Source: Lojkania enalia | Lineage: Eukaryota; Ascomycota; Dothideomycetes; Pleosporales | Assembly (NCBI GenBank): GCA_010094045.1 | Contig: ML986679.1 | Span: 86,906-150,905, forward strand | Reading direction: 5' to 3' | DNA length: 64,000 bases | In this document: positions 1 through 10,806 of the stretch, piece by piece | Layout of the letters: each line of letters opens with the position of its first letter | How positions within the stretch are numbered: the first letter of the stretch is position 1 | The notes under the pieces: generated by a model | What the model was told of the DNA's origin: nothing | The model's database searches: none | Seen by the model: only the letters and a program-made list of their open reading frames with translations | Made by a program: the position numbers and the translations under genes

Positions 1-3000
1 AAGAATAGATATATAATTATTGCTAAGAATTATACTATTTTAAAATAAAATAGAAGATTATATAGAAAACAGATATTATTAGATTTATAGAAGTTTAATT
101 TACCTTAAAACCGAGTATTTATACCGGCTTAGTAAAATTGTTGTAGAAGCTAAAGAGCTGAAGAAAATAGTCTTAGAGGTAAGAGAGATATAGGAAGATA
201 TTAGAGGACGACTTAATATTACAGCTTATAAGATAATACGAGTAAGTATACCTAAGGAGAAGAAACATCCTAAGAATAATATATATTTAGAGGAATATAA
301 AACTTTAAACTAGAAATAATATATAATTAGATACTAGTACTATTAAGATATATTTAAGGTATTTAGATAGTAAGAATTAGATAAAGATTACTAACTAATT
401 AAATAGTAATAGTATTTCTTAAGACAGAAGTATAAGATATATAGTAAATAGGTAAAGGCTGCTTATACTTAAGAACTATAGATAAGATATAGTATAGATA
501 GATGTCCGCTATATAGAAAAGAGAAGAAGAAGGTAGAGTTCTTCCCATCTTAATTAAAAAACTAAGTAGCCCTTAAGGCGATAGCTATGCCGAGGAACCG
601 AGTAAGAAAGCTATTAAAAGGGTTACTAGTATAGTACCTTTAAATATAGTACTCCGAGTAGAGTTTAATAGAAGAAAGCTTAAAATACTACTTAATAGTA
701 GAACTTTAAATACATTTATATTAGTATAATAGGTTTATAAGAATAATATAGAGTAGAGGGAAAAAGTAGTACCTTATATAATATACCTAGCAGACGATAA
801 GCTAATAGACTATAATAGAAGAGTTATACTAATAGAAACTAAGAAGTAAGCGCTTAATATTATAAGATATACTAATATAAGAAGTATTAATATTATAAAC
901 CTAGGAAAATTTAATATATTACTAGGTATAAACTAACTAGCTAAATATAATTCTAGAATAGATTAGTAGTAAGGGATAGTTTATAAGTTATAGAGCCGTA
1001 CTAAGATAGAGTAGGTAGTAAAATAGTATAAGGTAAGGCGTCTTTTAGGTCTATAATTAATATAGAAAGTATTAGTAGCTATAATAGCTAGATATTTTAA
1101 GAAAATAAAATAGATACTAGGTATTATTATAGTTTAAAAAGTATATAAGAAACTATAGAACGATAATATACTTTAAAAAATTTAAGAGGATTATAGCGAA
1201 TTTATAGAGCTATATAAAGAAGTAGAGAATAGAAGATTACCTAAGTATAAGAAATATAACTATAAGATTATTATTAAGGATAAAAAGAAACTAAAACCTA
1301 GTCTAATATATAACTTAAACTAAGAGTAGAGAGAGGAACTTAAAAAGTATATCTAAAAGAATTTGATAAGAGGGTATATATAACTAAGTTAGAGTAAAAT
1401 AGCTTTACTAATACTATTTATACTAAAAAAGAACGGTAAACTAAAGTTATATATAGACTATAGACAACTAAACAATATAACTAAGAAAAATAGGTACCTA
1501 TTACCTAGGATAATAGAACTTATAAATTAGTTATAAGAAGTTAAGTAGTTTATAAAGTTTAATATAAGAGAGAGATATTACTAAATTTAGATAAAGGAGG
1601 GCTATAAATAGAAAACGGTATTTAAGATAAGAGAAAATCTCTTTAAATATCTAGTAATACTATTTAGACTTATAAATATATTAGTAACCTTCTAAACGGT
1701 TATAAATAATACGTTAAGGGAATATTTAGATATATTTATAACGGTATATCTAGACGATATTCTAGTCTATATAAATAGATTACTAAGAGAGTATAAGGAA
1801 TATATTAGAAAAGTACTAGTAAAACTGTAAGAGTATAAGTTACTTATAGTTCTAGAAAAATATAAGTTTTATAAGATAGGAATAGAGTTTATAGGGTTCT
1901 AGATATCTAGAGATAGTATTAAAATAGAATAAGAAAAGGTTAAAATAATATTAGAATAGCTAGTTTCTACTTTAGTTAAATAAATCTAATTCTTTTTAAA
2001 CTTCGCGAATTTCTATAGAAAATTTATAAGTAGGTATTCTAGAGTAGTAGCACCCTTAATAGAGATTACTAAGAAAGAAAAAGGGTTTAAGTAGTAGAAA
2101 GTATAGTAAAAAACCTTTAAAGAACTAAAAACCTACTTTACCTTAATATTAATACTAAGGATACTAGACTTAGAGAAGTAATTCTAAGTAGAAACTAATA
2201 CTTTAGATAAAATAATAGGCGCTTACTTAAGTTAGTAAGATAAAGATAGAAAGTAGAAGTTATAAGTCTACTTTTCTAGAAAAATAAAACTAGAAGAACT
2301 TAACTACAACATATATAATAAAAAACTATTAGTAATAGTTAAAGTGTTAAGAGAATAGTAAGTATATTTAGTAGGAACTAAATACTTATTTAAAGTCTAA
2401 ATAGATTATTAAAACCTTATATATTTTATAATAATAAAAGAACTTATAGAAAGTTAAATATAATAGATAGAGCGACTAGTAGACTACAACTTTAAAATAA
2501 TATACTAGAAAGGGTTAGAAAATATAGTTATAGACGTACTAAGTTGTAGAGCTAACTATATAACTAAGGAAAAGTATAAAAGAGACGTAATCCTAAAAAA
2601 GAAATTAGATAGATCTCTTATATATAACTACCTATAAGTCGCCTAAGTTATAAAACTAACTACGCTAGAATAAACTTAGTAGTAGAAGTTAAAGGATATA
2701 TAGATAGTAGAGTAATATCTAATAAATAGTAAAGAAGTAAAAATAATTAAAAATATAATTTAGAAATAACTATATATATATCTATATATATAATAGTAGA
2801 TAATAAAAGAATTATATAAATTGTTAGAATAGAGATACTTAGAAGTAGTAGAAATAGAGTAAAGGCTGAAGAAGAGTTTTACTCTTACTAACGTAAGAAG
2901 AGAAGTATAAGATATACTCTATAAGTACTTAGAATATAGGAAGAATAAAACTATAAGATATAAATCTTATAAATTTTTATAGCTATTAGAAGTATCTAAA

Positions 3001-3094
3001 GAACTATAGAAATAGATTATAATTAATTTCGTAATTAAACTACTAGAATTAATAGAACTAGAATTAAGAAGAAGATACAATATAATTATAAATA

Positions 3095-3149
3095 ACGTAA
3101 AGCACCACCGAGCCGGCTATACTACTAAGCCGGCTACTTTTTCTTAGTA
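3095..3149 (+). repeat. Left terminal inverted repeat of the Fot1/pogo element
   Basis: It pairs with the complement of 4889-4943. It contains two AGCCGGCT-type blocks that remain GC-rich in an AT-rich setting, and ends in a CTTTTTCTTAG stretch. Differences from its partner are C/T or G/A only, as far as I compared by eye. Confidence 0.9.
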
Positions 3150-3159
3150 CCACCAACAC

Positions 3160-4820
3160 TATATATAAGACCTTAATTTACTTACTATCTATAAGAGAAC
3201 CTGTATATAAAATACTTAGACTAGATTTAGAAGAAGCTTCTATATCTTTTTAGTACGTATAAACGTTATACCTAGTCTTTCTATAGTTTCTATAGTACCG
3301 TTAACTAGGTTAAACTAGTTCCTTACTACTACTACTACAAGCCTTCTTAGATTGCTGAAAAGCTATAGATGCCTTAGCAGCTCTATACGAAGCTCCCTTA
3401 CTATACTCTATTATACTACTATACTGGATTCGCTTCTATTTATATATTTTACACTTTATTATAACCTCTAATTACTCTTTAAGCTCTATAATCTAGTAGT
3501 TTATAAGAGCGTTTTAATACAGTATTAATTTAGCTCCTTTTATTAGCTGTAAGAAGCCTTCTTTAGCTTCTTTTAGTAATCGTATAAAGGACCTCTATAC
3601 GAGAGTTAATTGTAACCCGAATTCTTATATATTACTTAGTATTTTTAACTACTATAGTATTTCTAGTAGAAGTACCTCTAGTAGTATATATAACCGGACT
3701 TTAAGGCGCTTAAAAATAACCTACACGTTAATAGGAACTAGTTTAAATATTTTAAAAGCCTTTTTATAGTTCTTATATATAAATATATTAAAAAACGCGT
3801 CTCTAAAAGCTAGTAGAAAGCCTTCCTTATTAATATAGTAGACGCGTCAGCATACTAAGTCTTATACACACTAGGAGTACTTTAGCTTTAATAGTAAGAA
3901 GTATACTATATTAAGTAGCTGTAGGATATATAATAAATATACTAGTATATAGAGGGTAAGGATCTTTCGTACGAGGTAATAATCCTTAAAATCCTAGTTT
4001 AGATAGCTCTTATAGCTATTAAGAATAAGTAGCCTATATAACTCTACCTAACGCGTTTTTATATATATATTAAAGTACTTTAACTACTTAAAACTAAGCT
4101 TATTATTTGTCTATATATTCTTAGAAACTAAGAGCTTCTAGTTATATAGTATATCTATCTTCTTATACTATACTAAGATATAGACGCGTCCTTTATAGAT
4201 AATAAATAGTAGGGTTGCGTATCCAGCAGCGTAGATGCTCTAGATTACTATAACCTACTCCTAATTATCTAGCTAAATAAGTATAGGTTTTATACAGCAT
4301 TCTAAACCTATAACAACTTTTATAAAGCTAATTATATCTATCTAAAAGCCTATTTTATTAAAGTTATAGATATTATTTTTATAGATACTGTACTTAGCTA
4401 CCGTCTTTTATACGAGCTTAAACTACGTGTTAATAACCTCTAGATCTTCTTATAATATCCTCTAATAGTTCTTTACTTAATTAAAAACTATTTTAAGCTT
4501 ATTTATACGCGATATAAATCGTTTAGGCTAGTTCTTATCTATAAGTATCTTACCCCGCGCACGTAATAGTTTATCTATTATATCTACTACCTTATAAAGC
4601 TGCGGCGTAAATCCTTGCAAATTAAAGTTAAGGATATATCGTATAATCGTCTACTCTTTAGTTGCTATAAGCTTTATATAATTTAGTTAAGTTTAAGGTT
4701 AAAAGGTAATTCTATAAAACTAGTTAGAGAGCTGCTAGTATTATATATTAAAAGCTGCTACAGCGCGTTACACGCTTTAAAATTAGCCTAAAGTATAAGC
4801 CTAAAGGGTAAGTTCAATTC
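3160..4820 (-). pseudogene. Fot1/pogo transposase relic (DDE superfamily)
   Basis: On the minus strand, reading through stops from about 4700 to 4140, the order of motifs is that of fungal pogo/Fot1 transposases. A helix-turn-helix/CENP-B-like part contains a RISRINKLK-like stretch. This is followed by TVAKYSIYKNNIYNF, then KIGF, then a KVV-GLE stretch, VIVISIYAAGYA and FIIYKGR. The family motif YNFDETGF reads YNFNKIGF here: the first catalytic Asp has become Asn and the Glu has become Lys, both G-to-A changes. Stops are frequent. The enzyme would have cut and pasted the element at TA sites; this copy is inactive by loss of the Asp and by nonsense codons. Confidence 0.85.
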
Positions 4821-4888
4821 TACCTTCTTAATTAGATAGATTAGCTTTATATTATTAAAATATAGCGTTACGTATAGAAAAGTTGCTA

Positions 4889-4943
4889 TACTAAGAAAAA
4901 GTGGCCGGCTTGGTGGTATAGCCGGCTCGGTAGTACTTTACAT
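4889..4943 (-). repeat. Right terminal inverted repeat of the Fot1/pogo element
   Basis: Inverted partner of 3095-3149. It ends in ...CTTTACAT, followed by the TA target duplication at 4944-4945. Confidence 0.9.
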
Positions 4944-6000
4944 TATAGTAGATTAGCTAATAAAATATATATACTTTAGACTAGTATTAGAAATAATAAT
5001 AGTATCTAAACTAGCGTACAAGTTATTATATATAGTATTTATAGAGTATAGAGTTCTAAAGTATATTACTTTAGATAGAGATAAGTTATTTATATCTAAA
5101 TACTAGTAAGAATAAATAGAAAAGATAGGAATCTAATAATAGATATCTACTAGTTTCTACTTATAGATAGACGGCTAGATAAAATAAATTAACTAGAATT
5201 TAGAAATATATTTAAGGATATATATTAATAAATAATAAAATAATTAGGTTAAACTATTACTTATAATATAGATAGCTTATAATAGAATAATCTAGAGTAC
5301 TATAGAGACTATACTCTTTAAAGCTAACTATAGATAGAAAGCTATTATATATTAGGAATAGAATAAGAAGAGATCTCTAGTTCTACTAGTAGACTAAAAA
5401 GCTAAAGAAATAAAAGAAGTCTATAATTAACTTAAGGAAAAGATTTAGTTAAGAAACCTTAGAATAGTAGAATAGGCTAATAAGTTAAAAATTAAGAGAC
5501 TAACTTTTAAGAAGAAGGGTAAAGTTTTCCTATTAATAAAAAACTTAAAGACTAAAAGACCTATAAAAAAGTTAGATTATAAAAGGATAGAACTATTTCT
5601 AATTAAAGAATAGATCGGACCTATAAATTTTAAACTAAAGTTGCTAAGTAATATAAAAGTACACCTAGTATTTTATAAGTTAAAACTAGAACTAGCGCTA
5701 GACAATATACTACTATAAGAAACTATTAATATAGAACTAGAATAGAAATATAAAGTAGAATATATACTAGTAAAAAAGCGGTTCGAACATTAGTAGAAGT
5801 ATCTAGTAAAGTAGAAAAGATACTTATAGAAGGAAAGTTTATAGGAACTAATATAGAATCTAACCAACTATACTACGAAGCTAAAGGAGTTTTATTAAAA
5901 GGCTAGAATAATAGGTTATTAAGTAAAGTCTAGTTAAAAAGTAATAGTAGTAGTAATATAAAAGGAGCTTCTTATATAGAACTTAGAATAGTAGTAGAAA

Positions 6001-6725
6001 GCGTTTTAGACCCAGCGGACCTCCTCTCTTCTTCTTTCAACTTCTCTTACTCTTCTATTAACTTTACCTCTCGTTTTCTAAGATCTAAACTATACTTTTC
6101 TAGAGAATAGATATACTTCTTAGTATATTCTAAGCGAGAAAGAACTATCTAATAATAATATATAGATTTCTTAAGATAATAAATCTCCTCTTTCTTAGTA
6201 GCTATAAAATTTTAATAGGTAGAGGTAGACTCCTTATAGGCCTTTAATATATTCGCTAGGAAATAGTAAAAGGTACCTTTAGTTAGAGAAAGATTATAAG
6301 ATAAACTCTAAAAAAGATATTCTCTATATATAAAAGAAAGAGTAGTATTACTATAATAGTTGCGGTTTATAGACTAATAGTTTAAATAATAGTAAGACGG
6401 ATCTATTATAACGTTTAGAGAAAGAATTAAGTAACTAGTATAATAGTTATAGGTAGAAGTATTTTCATATTAAACCTTTAGTATAGTAGAAAGAGAAAAG
6501 AAAGAAGAATAGGGTTATACTCGCAAGTTAAGTAGGACCTACTAAAATATATAAAATACTAACCCTAGAATAGAAAAATATAAATATAGTACTATAGTAT
6601 ACTTATATAGAATATATTAGAAGCTAGAATAAACTACTAGAAATAGTAGAATACTATACCTAGATAGAATAGATAAGGTAATAAATTAGAGAGTTTTAAG
6701 ACAAACCTATAGAGGGGGGAGTAGA
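6001..6725. other. Gypsy-A 3' non-pol region with an antisense coiled-coil-like frame and purine tract
   Basis: After the chromodomain and the end of pol there are about 700 bp of non-pol sequence. On the minus strand a frame rich in Lys, Glu, Leu and Tyr (about 6250 down to 6010, with heptad-like KLEKL/LKKS runs) reads like a decayed coiled coil and faces pol. A polypurine tract (AGAGGGGGGAGTAGA) ends at 6725, directly before the probable LTR, where reverse-transcription plus-strand priming would occur. Function of the antisense frame is unknown. Confidence 0.5.
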
Positions 6726-7200
6726 TATTATAAATATAGAATACTAAGAGGTACTACTTCTATAGCTAGGATTTAATCTAATATTAGTTACTAAATAGGT
6801 TAACTTAGATAAAGACTAATAAGAAAATAATAGGTAGAAGTATATTAAGGACTAGTTATTAGATAGTAAGTAGTAGAACTGTAGGAACTAGGGAGATAAT
6901 TAGTTAGATAATAAAGTATAGTACAACTTATATATATAATAGTAGTAGAAGTATTAAGCGTAGTAGGTTAGACTTAACAGACCTAATAGATCTAATAAGC
7001 TAGACTTAACAGTCTTAAATCTAACTATATAAGATAAAAGATTTTTTTAATAAATTAAATCTTATATAGCTATTCTTATAGATTTATCTTATTACTCTAT
7101 TAGACTTCTAAATATACTTATTATATTCAAAGAACCGGCGAACCTAATACTCTCTCTTTACTAAAGCTACTACCTCTAACCAATCTAATATAAATAAAAC
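6726..7200 (+). repeat. Probable 3' LTR of Gypsy-A (right end unresolved)
   Basis: It starts TATTATAAATA immediately after a polypurine tract, as a RIP-mutated TGTTA would. There is no second copy in the window to fix its end; 7200 is a placeholder within a few hundred bases. Confidence 0.45.
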
Positions 7201-7615
7201 TCTAGCGTATATATAACTATAATAGTAGTTATTATATATACTAGTAGTATATAGGTTAGTAATATATATCTTCTATTATTTTAGTTACTTTATAGACTAT
7301 TAGTAGTATTTATATAATTAGTATTATTCTTATTATTATATTCTAAAGTTTTAAGATACTTTTAATACTATATATATTAATATCTATTATTAACTTTCTA
7401 GTATTTCCCTTTATAGGTATATACTAGTAGATTCTATAAGCCTATTTTACTTATTTAATTCTAGCTAACTCTTTTCTTCTTATTAGATAGATATTATTCT
7501 ATATAGTATAAATGCCTTTATATATAGTATATTAGGATAAGAAGCTTTTTCTTCTCTTCTAGCTATAATATTTTATCTTATACTACTCTATATAATAGCT
7601 ATATATTTAGGTTAT
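7201..7615. other. AT-rich decayed sequence, nothing recognised
   Basis: A RIP-like stretch between the probable Gypsy-A LTR and the solo LTR. It is full of TA steps and has no motif I recognise. The last five bases (GTTAT, 7611-7615) are the left target duplication of the solo LTR. Confidence 0.6.
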
Positions 7616-7894
7616 TGTAATAGCGTAGGTAAGATAATAGGTCCGAATACGGTATAAATCTACTTAGAGGTATATAGGAGTACGTAGGGGATTAAGAACC
7701 TAGGAATTCTATTAACACCTATAGGCCTTATATAAAAGGATATAAAAGAACTATTAAGCTACTTATAAGGGAGTATACAACTATATACGGAAGGGAAAAG
7801 GGGTAGAACTGGGGGTAGGATAAGATAAGTAAAAAGCTTTAGGATAAGATTATATATAAAGCTTTTTATAGAACGATTTCTTTGCATCGTTACA
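7616..7894 (-). repeat. Solo LTR of the Gypsy-B family
   Basis: A 279-bp sequence starting TGTAATAGCG and ending ATCGTTACA, flanked on both sides by the same five bases GTTAT (7611-7615 and 7895-7899). It matches, in inverted orientation, the LTRs of Gypsy-B(a) (30693-30970 and 48359-48635), and in the same orientation the LTR at 62123-62401. No internal sequence is attached. It is therefore the scar left when recombination between two LTRs removed an element. It keeps TGTAA and TTACA termini that are mutated in the other copies. Confidence 0.92.
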
Positions 7895-7899
7895 GTTAT

Positions 7900-8800
7900 A
7901 TTATATTAAATACTAATATAACTATAATTATAGTAGTAGAAGTACTATTTAATTTTATAAGCGTAGTTATATAGTTAATATTAATATATTTAACTATTCT
8001 ATACTATACTAGTATATATAATAGTATTAGCTAGTTTAGAGTTATTAAAATTAAATATTATAAAAGATATATATTTTAGAATAGATTTTTTAATAAACTA
8101 TTTTATATAGGAGATTTTAACTTTAGATATAACTATATAATTATCTATAAGTATCTATTAGATAGTTACTTTTTAGTTCTTAATATTAATAGAGTTAGTA
8201 GAAATACTATAAATAATAACTCTATATATAAGAATAACTAGTTTAATATATTCTCTTAAGCTTCTAATCTATCCTTTATTCTACTTAAATTAAGTACTCT
8301 CTACTATATTACTTATAAAAATCTATATATCTCTACTCTTTAATTAATATATAATAACTACTTTTACTAATTTTATAGCTATATTATTATAGATAGCTAT
8401 CTCTATTTAATATTTAATCTAAGTAGACGGTTATATATAATATTACTAGATAATACTATAATCCTTTAATTTAACTATAATAACTTAGTTACTATATACT
8501 ATAACTATATTTATAGTACTATAGGTTAGTATATCTTAGAGGACTAGTAGTAGTAGAAACTAGACGGTTTAGAGTTATACTACTACTTATACCTATATAG
8601 CGGGTTAAGACCTCTCTCTACTAAAGTTAGTTATATTTAGTAGATTAGTACTAAGTCCCGTTAAGTATTTAATTACTATAATATCTCTTTAGATATTCTA
8701 TATATACTTAGCAGTGTCCTAGATATACTAGAGGATTTCGCTTAGTAGGGGTTGCCGCAGTATCTTGCCTATTAGTATTACAGTCGATGCGACGTACGCC
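7900..8800 (+). other. RIP-degraded unassigned sequence with coding-like texture
   Basis: AT-rich sequence that grades into the normal-composition island from about 8700. On the plus strand a frame from about 8105 can be read for some 550 bases with relatively few stops (Leu, Tyr, Asn, Ser and Ile rich, opening with GDFN). The stops are TAG and TAA, as expected from former Trp and Gln codons. GDFN is a motif of LINE endonucleases, but the residues after it do not follow that family, so I do not assign it. It could be a decayed gene or part of a transposon. Confidence 0.35.
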
Positions 8801-9060
8801 TATACTATATTCTAGGGTACTTAGTTTTACCTGCCCTCGCCCGCTGCCTGTAATTGGTTGCATGCTTCTCTAAGGTACGTGGCATGCTCGTTAATGTGTT
8901 CGGGTCCATTGTTTACCTGTAGCCACCTAGGCGCTATTCCTCCGAATTGACGCGTTTTAAACGCGTTAATTGGATTGATTACGCTCTATAGCACTAGCGA
9001 AGTTTAGGAGGTGCAAAATATTACGCGTTTTCAAAAATTTGTTCTGAGCTGGGTGTGGTG

Positions 9061-9088
9061 TTTTTTCCTCTTTTTTTTTTTTTTTTTA
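9061..9088 (-). repeat. Poly(A) tail of the LINE (seen as poly-T)
   Basis: Two T runs broken by CCTC. It lies 3' of the LINE coding relic with about 290 bp of UTR between. Confidence 0.75.
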
Positions 9089-9376
9089 TTCACGGACTGT
9101 CCCAGCCGCCCTATTGGCAGCTATGCAGCGTTCAACTACGATACAAGTGTTTCCACTTCTCCCCTCTAGAGTGTGAGCCATTCCTCCACGAGTTGCCGGC
9201 GAAGACACGTTCGTTGGAGGGTTGCGCTCAGCGCCTATGGGTGGTGCTTTTGCCAGCTAATGGAAGCCTCTATATACATAGTTCTGAAATCTGTTCTTTG
9301 TCTCTGACTTGTCAGGCCTTTCCTGGCCCTCCTCTACTTCTGTTTAACCATAATCACTCGTCCACGTTATTGCATA

Positions 9377-10806
9377 TTATGGTACCGTAGACGAGATTGC
9401 CTGAAATTGTCCGAACAGTCCTGTCCTCAACATCATCTTGGCTGCTTGCACTGCTATTGACGGGTTGATATCCACGCACGGTTGCTTGCCTGCCCACATC
9501 TCTTGTCGCTTCTCTATCCAGTTCCGGCATTCTAGGAGTATGTGCTGCACGGTCTGTTTCCCGAGCCCGCATTGGCATTCGTCGGTGTCCGCTTTGTTGA
9601 TGGAGTAGAGATAGGCGCGCAGGCCGATCTTGCCTGTGCGTATTTGCGTGATGGCCGAGCTAATCGCTCTGGGTATCCCACTGTGCATCTTGAGGATTCC
9701 TTTACCTGGCCTTACACCAAGTCTGTGCAGCTGTCTGCCGTGCTTAGCCTCCTACCACGATTCCTCCTATTCCTTCCTCATCCTCTTACGGATAATAGGT
9801 TTTGTGGTTGCTGTTAGGATCCGGAGTAAGTCTAGTTCAGGTGGTGGTTCGCGGCCTTTAGTTTAGCCAGTAGCCTCCTTAGCTGCTGCGTCGGCGAAGT
9901 CATTGCCGGTTATTTTCTCGTGTGCTGGGATCCACCGGATATAGACCTCCCACCCTCGCTGTCGGAGCTCGTCTAGTGCTTGTATAGCTGCAATTAGGAT
10001 GCATTATCCTAACTGGGTTTTTGGGTTTACTATTGCTCGGATGGTGGCTTGGTCGTCTGAGAAGACGATGCATCTGCCGGGGGTGTTTGTCGACGCGTGT
10101 ATGTCTAGTGCTATCTGGAATGCCATCCCCATTCCTCTGAGCTCTGCTGCATATACGCTTGTAGTGGTTGATTTGCCCATGTATTCCATTCTCCTTGTGC
10201 TACATCTCTCTTGCGTATGTTCCAACACTATCGCGGCCGCACCCACATGGCCGTTGATGGCGCTTGCGTCGGCATATATATACAGTGCCTCTTTCTCCGT
10301 GGCGTTGTGCTCTTCGATCGCGGCGGCCTTAGACTCTACAATGTGTATGGGAGGCGGTGTCCACCATAGTGGGACGGCATGTTGGCGGCGTTTCTCTAGG
10401 CGGTGGAGCTGCACGTTGTATTTGTTTCTTAGTGTGTTGGAGAGTCGGGCTAGAGGGCTGTGGGCTTGGTTGCTCCGTGCGGTGACGATTTCCTCGTATA
10501 GCGGGCTGGTTCTAATGCGCATCATGGCCTCAAGTGCCGTTTGCTTAAGTCTCTGTCGTGTCGGGAGTAGGTGTACTTCTACGTCCACTGCCGCTCCGGC
10601 GGTTGTCCTGAAGGCTCCGGTGATGATTTGTGCTGCACGTCTCTGGATCCGGGAGATTGCATTTACCATGGCATTGCCTCTTATGCCCGGCTCGTACCAG
10701 GCGGAGCACCCATAGAGCATTTGAGGCACGATCATCATCGTGTATACCTTCCTTAGGTTTACCAGGCCGGTGCCCCACGTTGATGATGCCAGTGCTGAAA
10801 GGGCCG
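9377..10806 (-). pseudogene. LINE ORF2 C-terminal relic: RT end, RNase H, zinc knuckle
   Basis: One minus-strand frame runs from about 10806 to 9377 with four internal stops (TAA at 10006-10004, then TAA, TAG, TAG). It opens in the RT thumb region (STWGTGLVNLRK, then PQMLYGCSAWY). An RNase H domain follows: YADAS, VYAAELRG, VFSDDQATI and [12 protein letters not shown] supply the four expected acidic residues. The last part has [17 protein letters not shown], a C-x-C-x8-H-x4-C knuckle typical of Tad/I-group ORF2 ends. Two of the stops sit where TGG (Trp) is expected, consistent with light RIP. The intact protein would nick target DNA, copy its RNA and degrade the RNA strand; this piece lacks the endonuclease and RT catalytic parts. 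Confidence 0.88.

Larger units (their letters stand above)
3095..4943 (-). mobile_element. Fot1/pogo-type DNA transposon nested in Gypsy-A
   Basis: A 1849-bp Tc1/mariner-superfamily element. It is bounded by about 55-bp terminal inverted repeats starting ACGTAAAGCACC on the left and, read from the right, ATGTAAAGTACT; the mismatches are RIP-type transitions. A TA dinucleotide flanks both sides (3093-3094 and 4944-4945). Removing the element and one TA rejoins the Gypsy-A integrase in frame, at the IVD stretch before a stop, which fixes the boundaries. Its size and TA target match Fot1/pogo elements of ascomycetes. Inferred history: it inserted after Gypsy-A, and both were then mutated. Confidence 0.92.
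560..5900 (+). pseudogene. Gypsy-A pol relic (protease, RT, RNase H, integrase, chromodomain)
   Basis: Translating through stops gives recognisable blocks. The protease motif is decayed from LLDSGA to LLNSR near 690. The RT block has DYRQLNN near 1455 and YLDDILVY at 1746-1769, so both catalytic aspartates survive. The RNase H end has FKIIY and a VLSCR block at about 2490-2560. The integrase zinc finger and core begin near 2800, with the Cys pair changed to Tyr as CpA-to-TpA mutation on the other strand predicts, and are split at 3094/4946. A chromodomain lies at about 5740-5850 (VEYIL, KYLVK, then a stop where KW is expected). Many TAG/TAA codons stand where the family has Gln or Trp. In life it would have copied element RNA into cDNA and integrated it; this copy cannot. 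Confidence 0.85.
1..7200 (+). mobile_element. Gypsy-A: chromodomain Ty3/Gypsy retrotransposon, RIP-degraded, cut by the left edge
   Basis: A Ty3/Gypsy element on the plus strand whose 5' LTR and start of gag lie left of the window. Order seen: gag remnant (1-480), a decayed zinc-knuckle region near 480-530, aspartic protease near 640-720, reverse transcriptase, RNase H, integrase and chromodomain (to about 5850), a non-coding 3' region, a purine tract at 6712-6725, then a probable 3' LTR starting TATTATAAATA at 6726. That start would be TGTTA before RIP. The end near 7200 is a guess, since no 5' LTR is available for comparison. A Fot1/pogo element (3095-4943) splits the integrase. The domain order protease-RT-RNase H-integrase-chromodomain is that of chromoviruses. 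Stops occur throughout, so the copy is dead. Confidence 0.85.
9061..10806 (-). mobile_element. 5'-truncated Tad1-like LINE fragment with poly(A) end
   Basis: A non-LTR retrotransposon piece on the minus strand. Its 5' boundary near 10806 is where LINE-like protein similarity stops. The 3' end is the T-run at 9061-9088 on the plus strand, which is the A-tail of the minus-strand element. Protein order: end of the reverse transcriptase, RNase H, and a C-terminal Cys-His zinc knuckle, followed by about 290 bp of 3' UTR. Truncation at the 5' end plus a poly(A) tail is what target-primed reverse transcription leaves. Base composition is near normal, so it is far less RIP-mutated than the surrounding LTR elements. 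I could not find a clear target duplication. Confidence 0.85.

Noticed and set aside
8105..8660. LINE endonuclease on the basis of GDFN
   Set aside because: The four-residue match is not followed by the Trp/His and Ser-Asp blocks expected of that family.
1..8800. Mitochondrial or organellar DNA because of high AT content
   Set aside because: The AT bias is explained by RIP of nuclear transposons with LTR, RT and TIR structures; there are no organellar genes.
9055..9390. A 111-codon plus-strand open frame
   Set aside because: It begins in the poly-T tract, which is the tail of the minus-strand LINE, and runs through the LINE 3' UTR. No motif; taken as chance.
9999..10715. A 238-codon plus-strand open frame
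   Set aside because: It is the antisense shadow of the LINE RT-RNase H frame, which has clear motifs on the minus strand.
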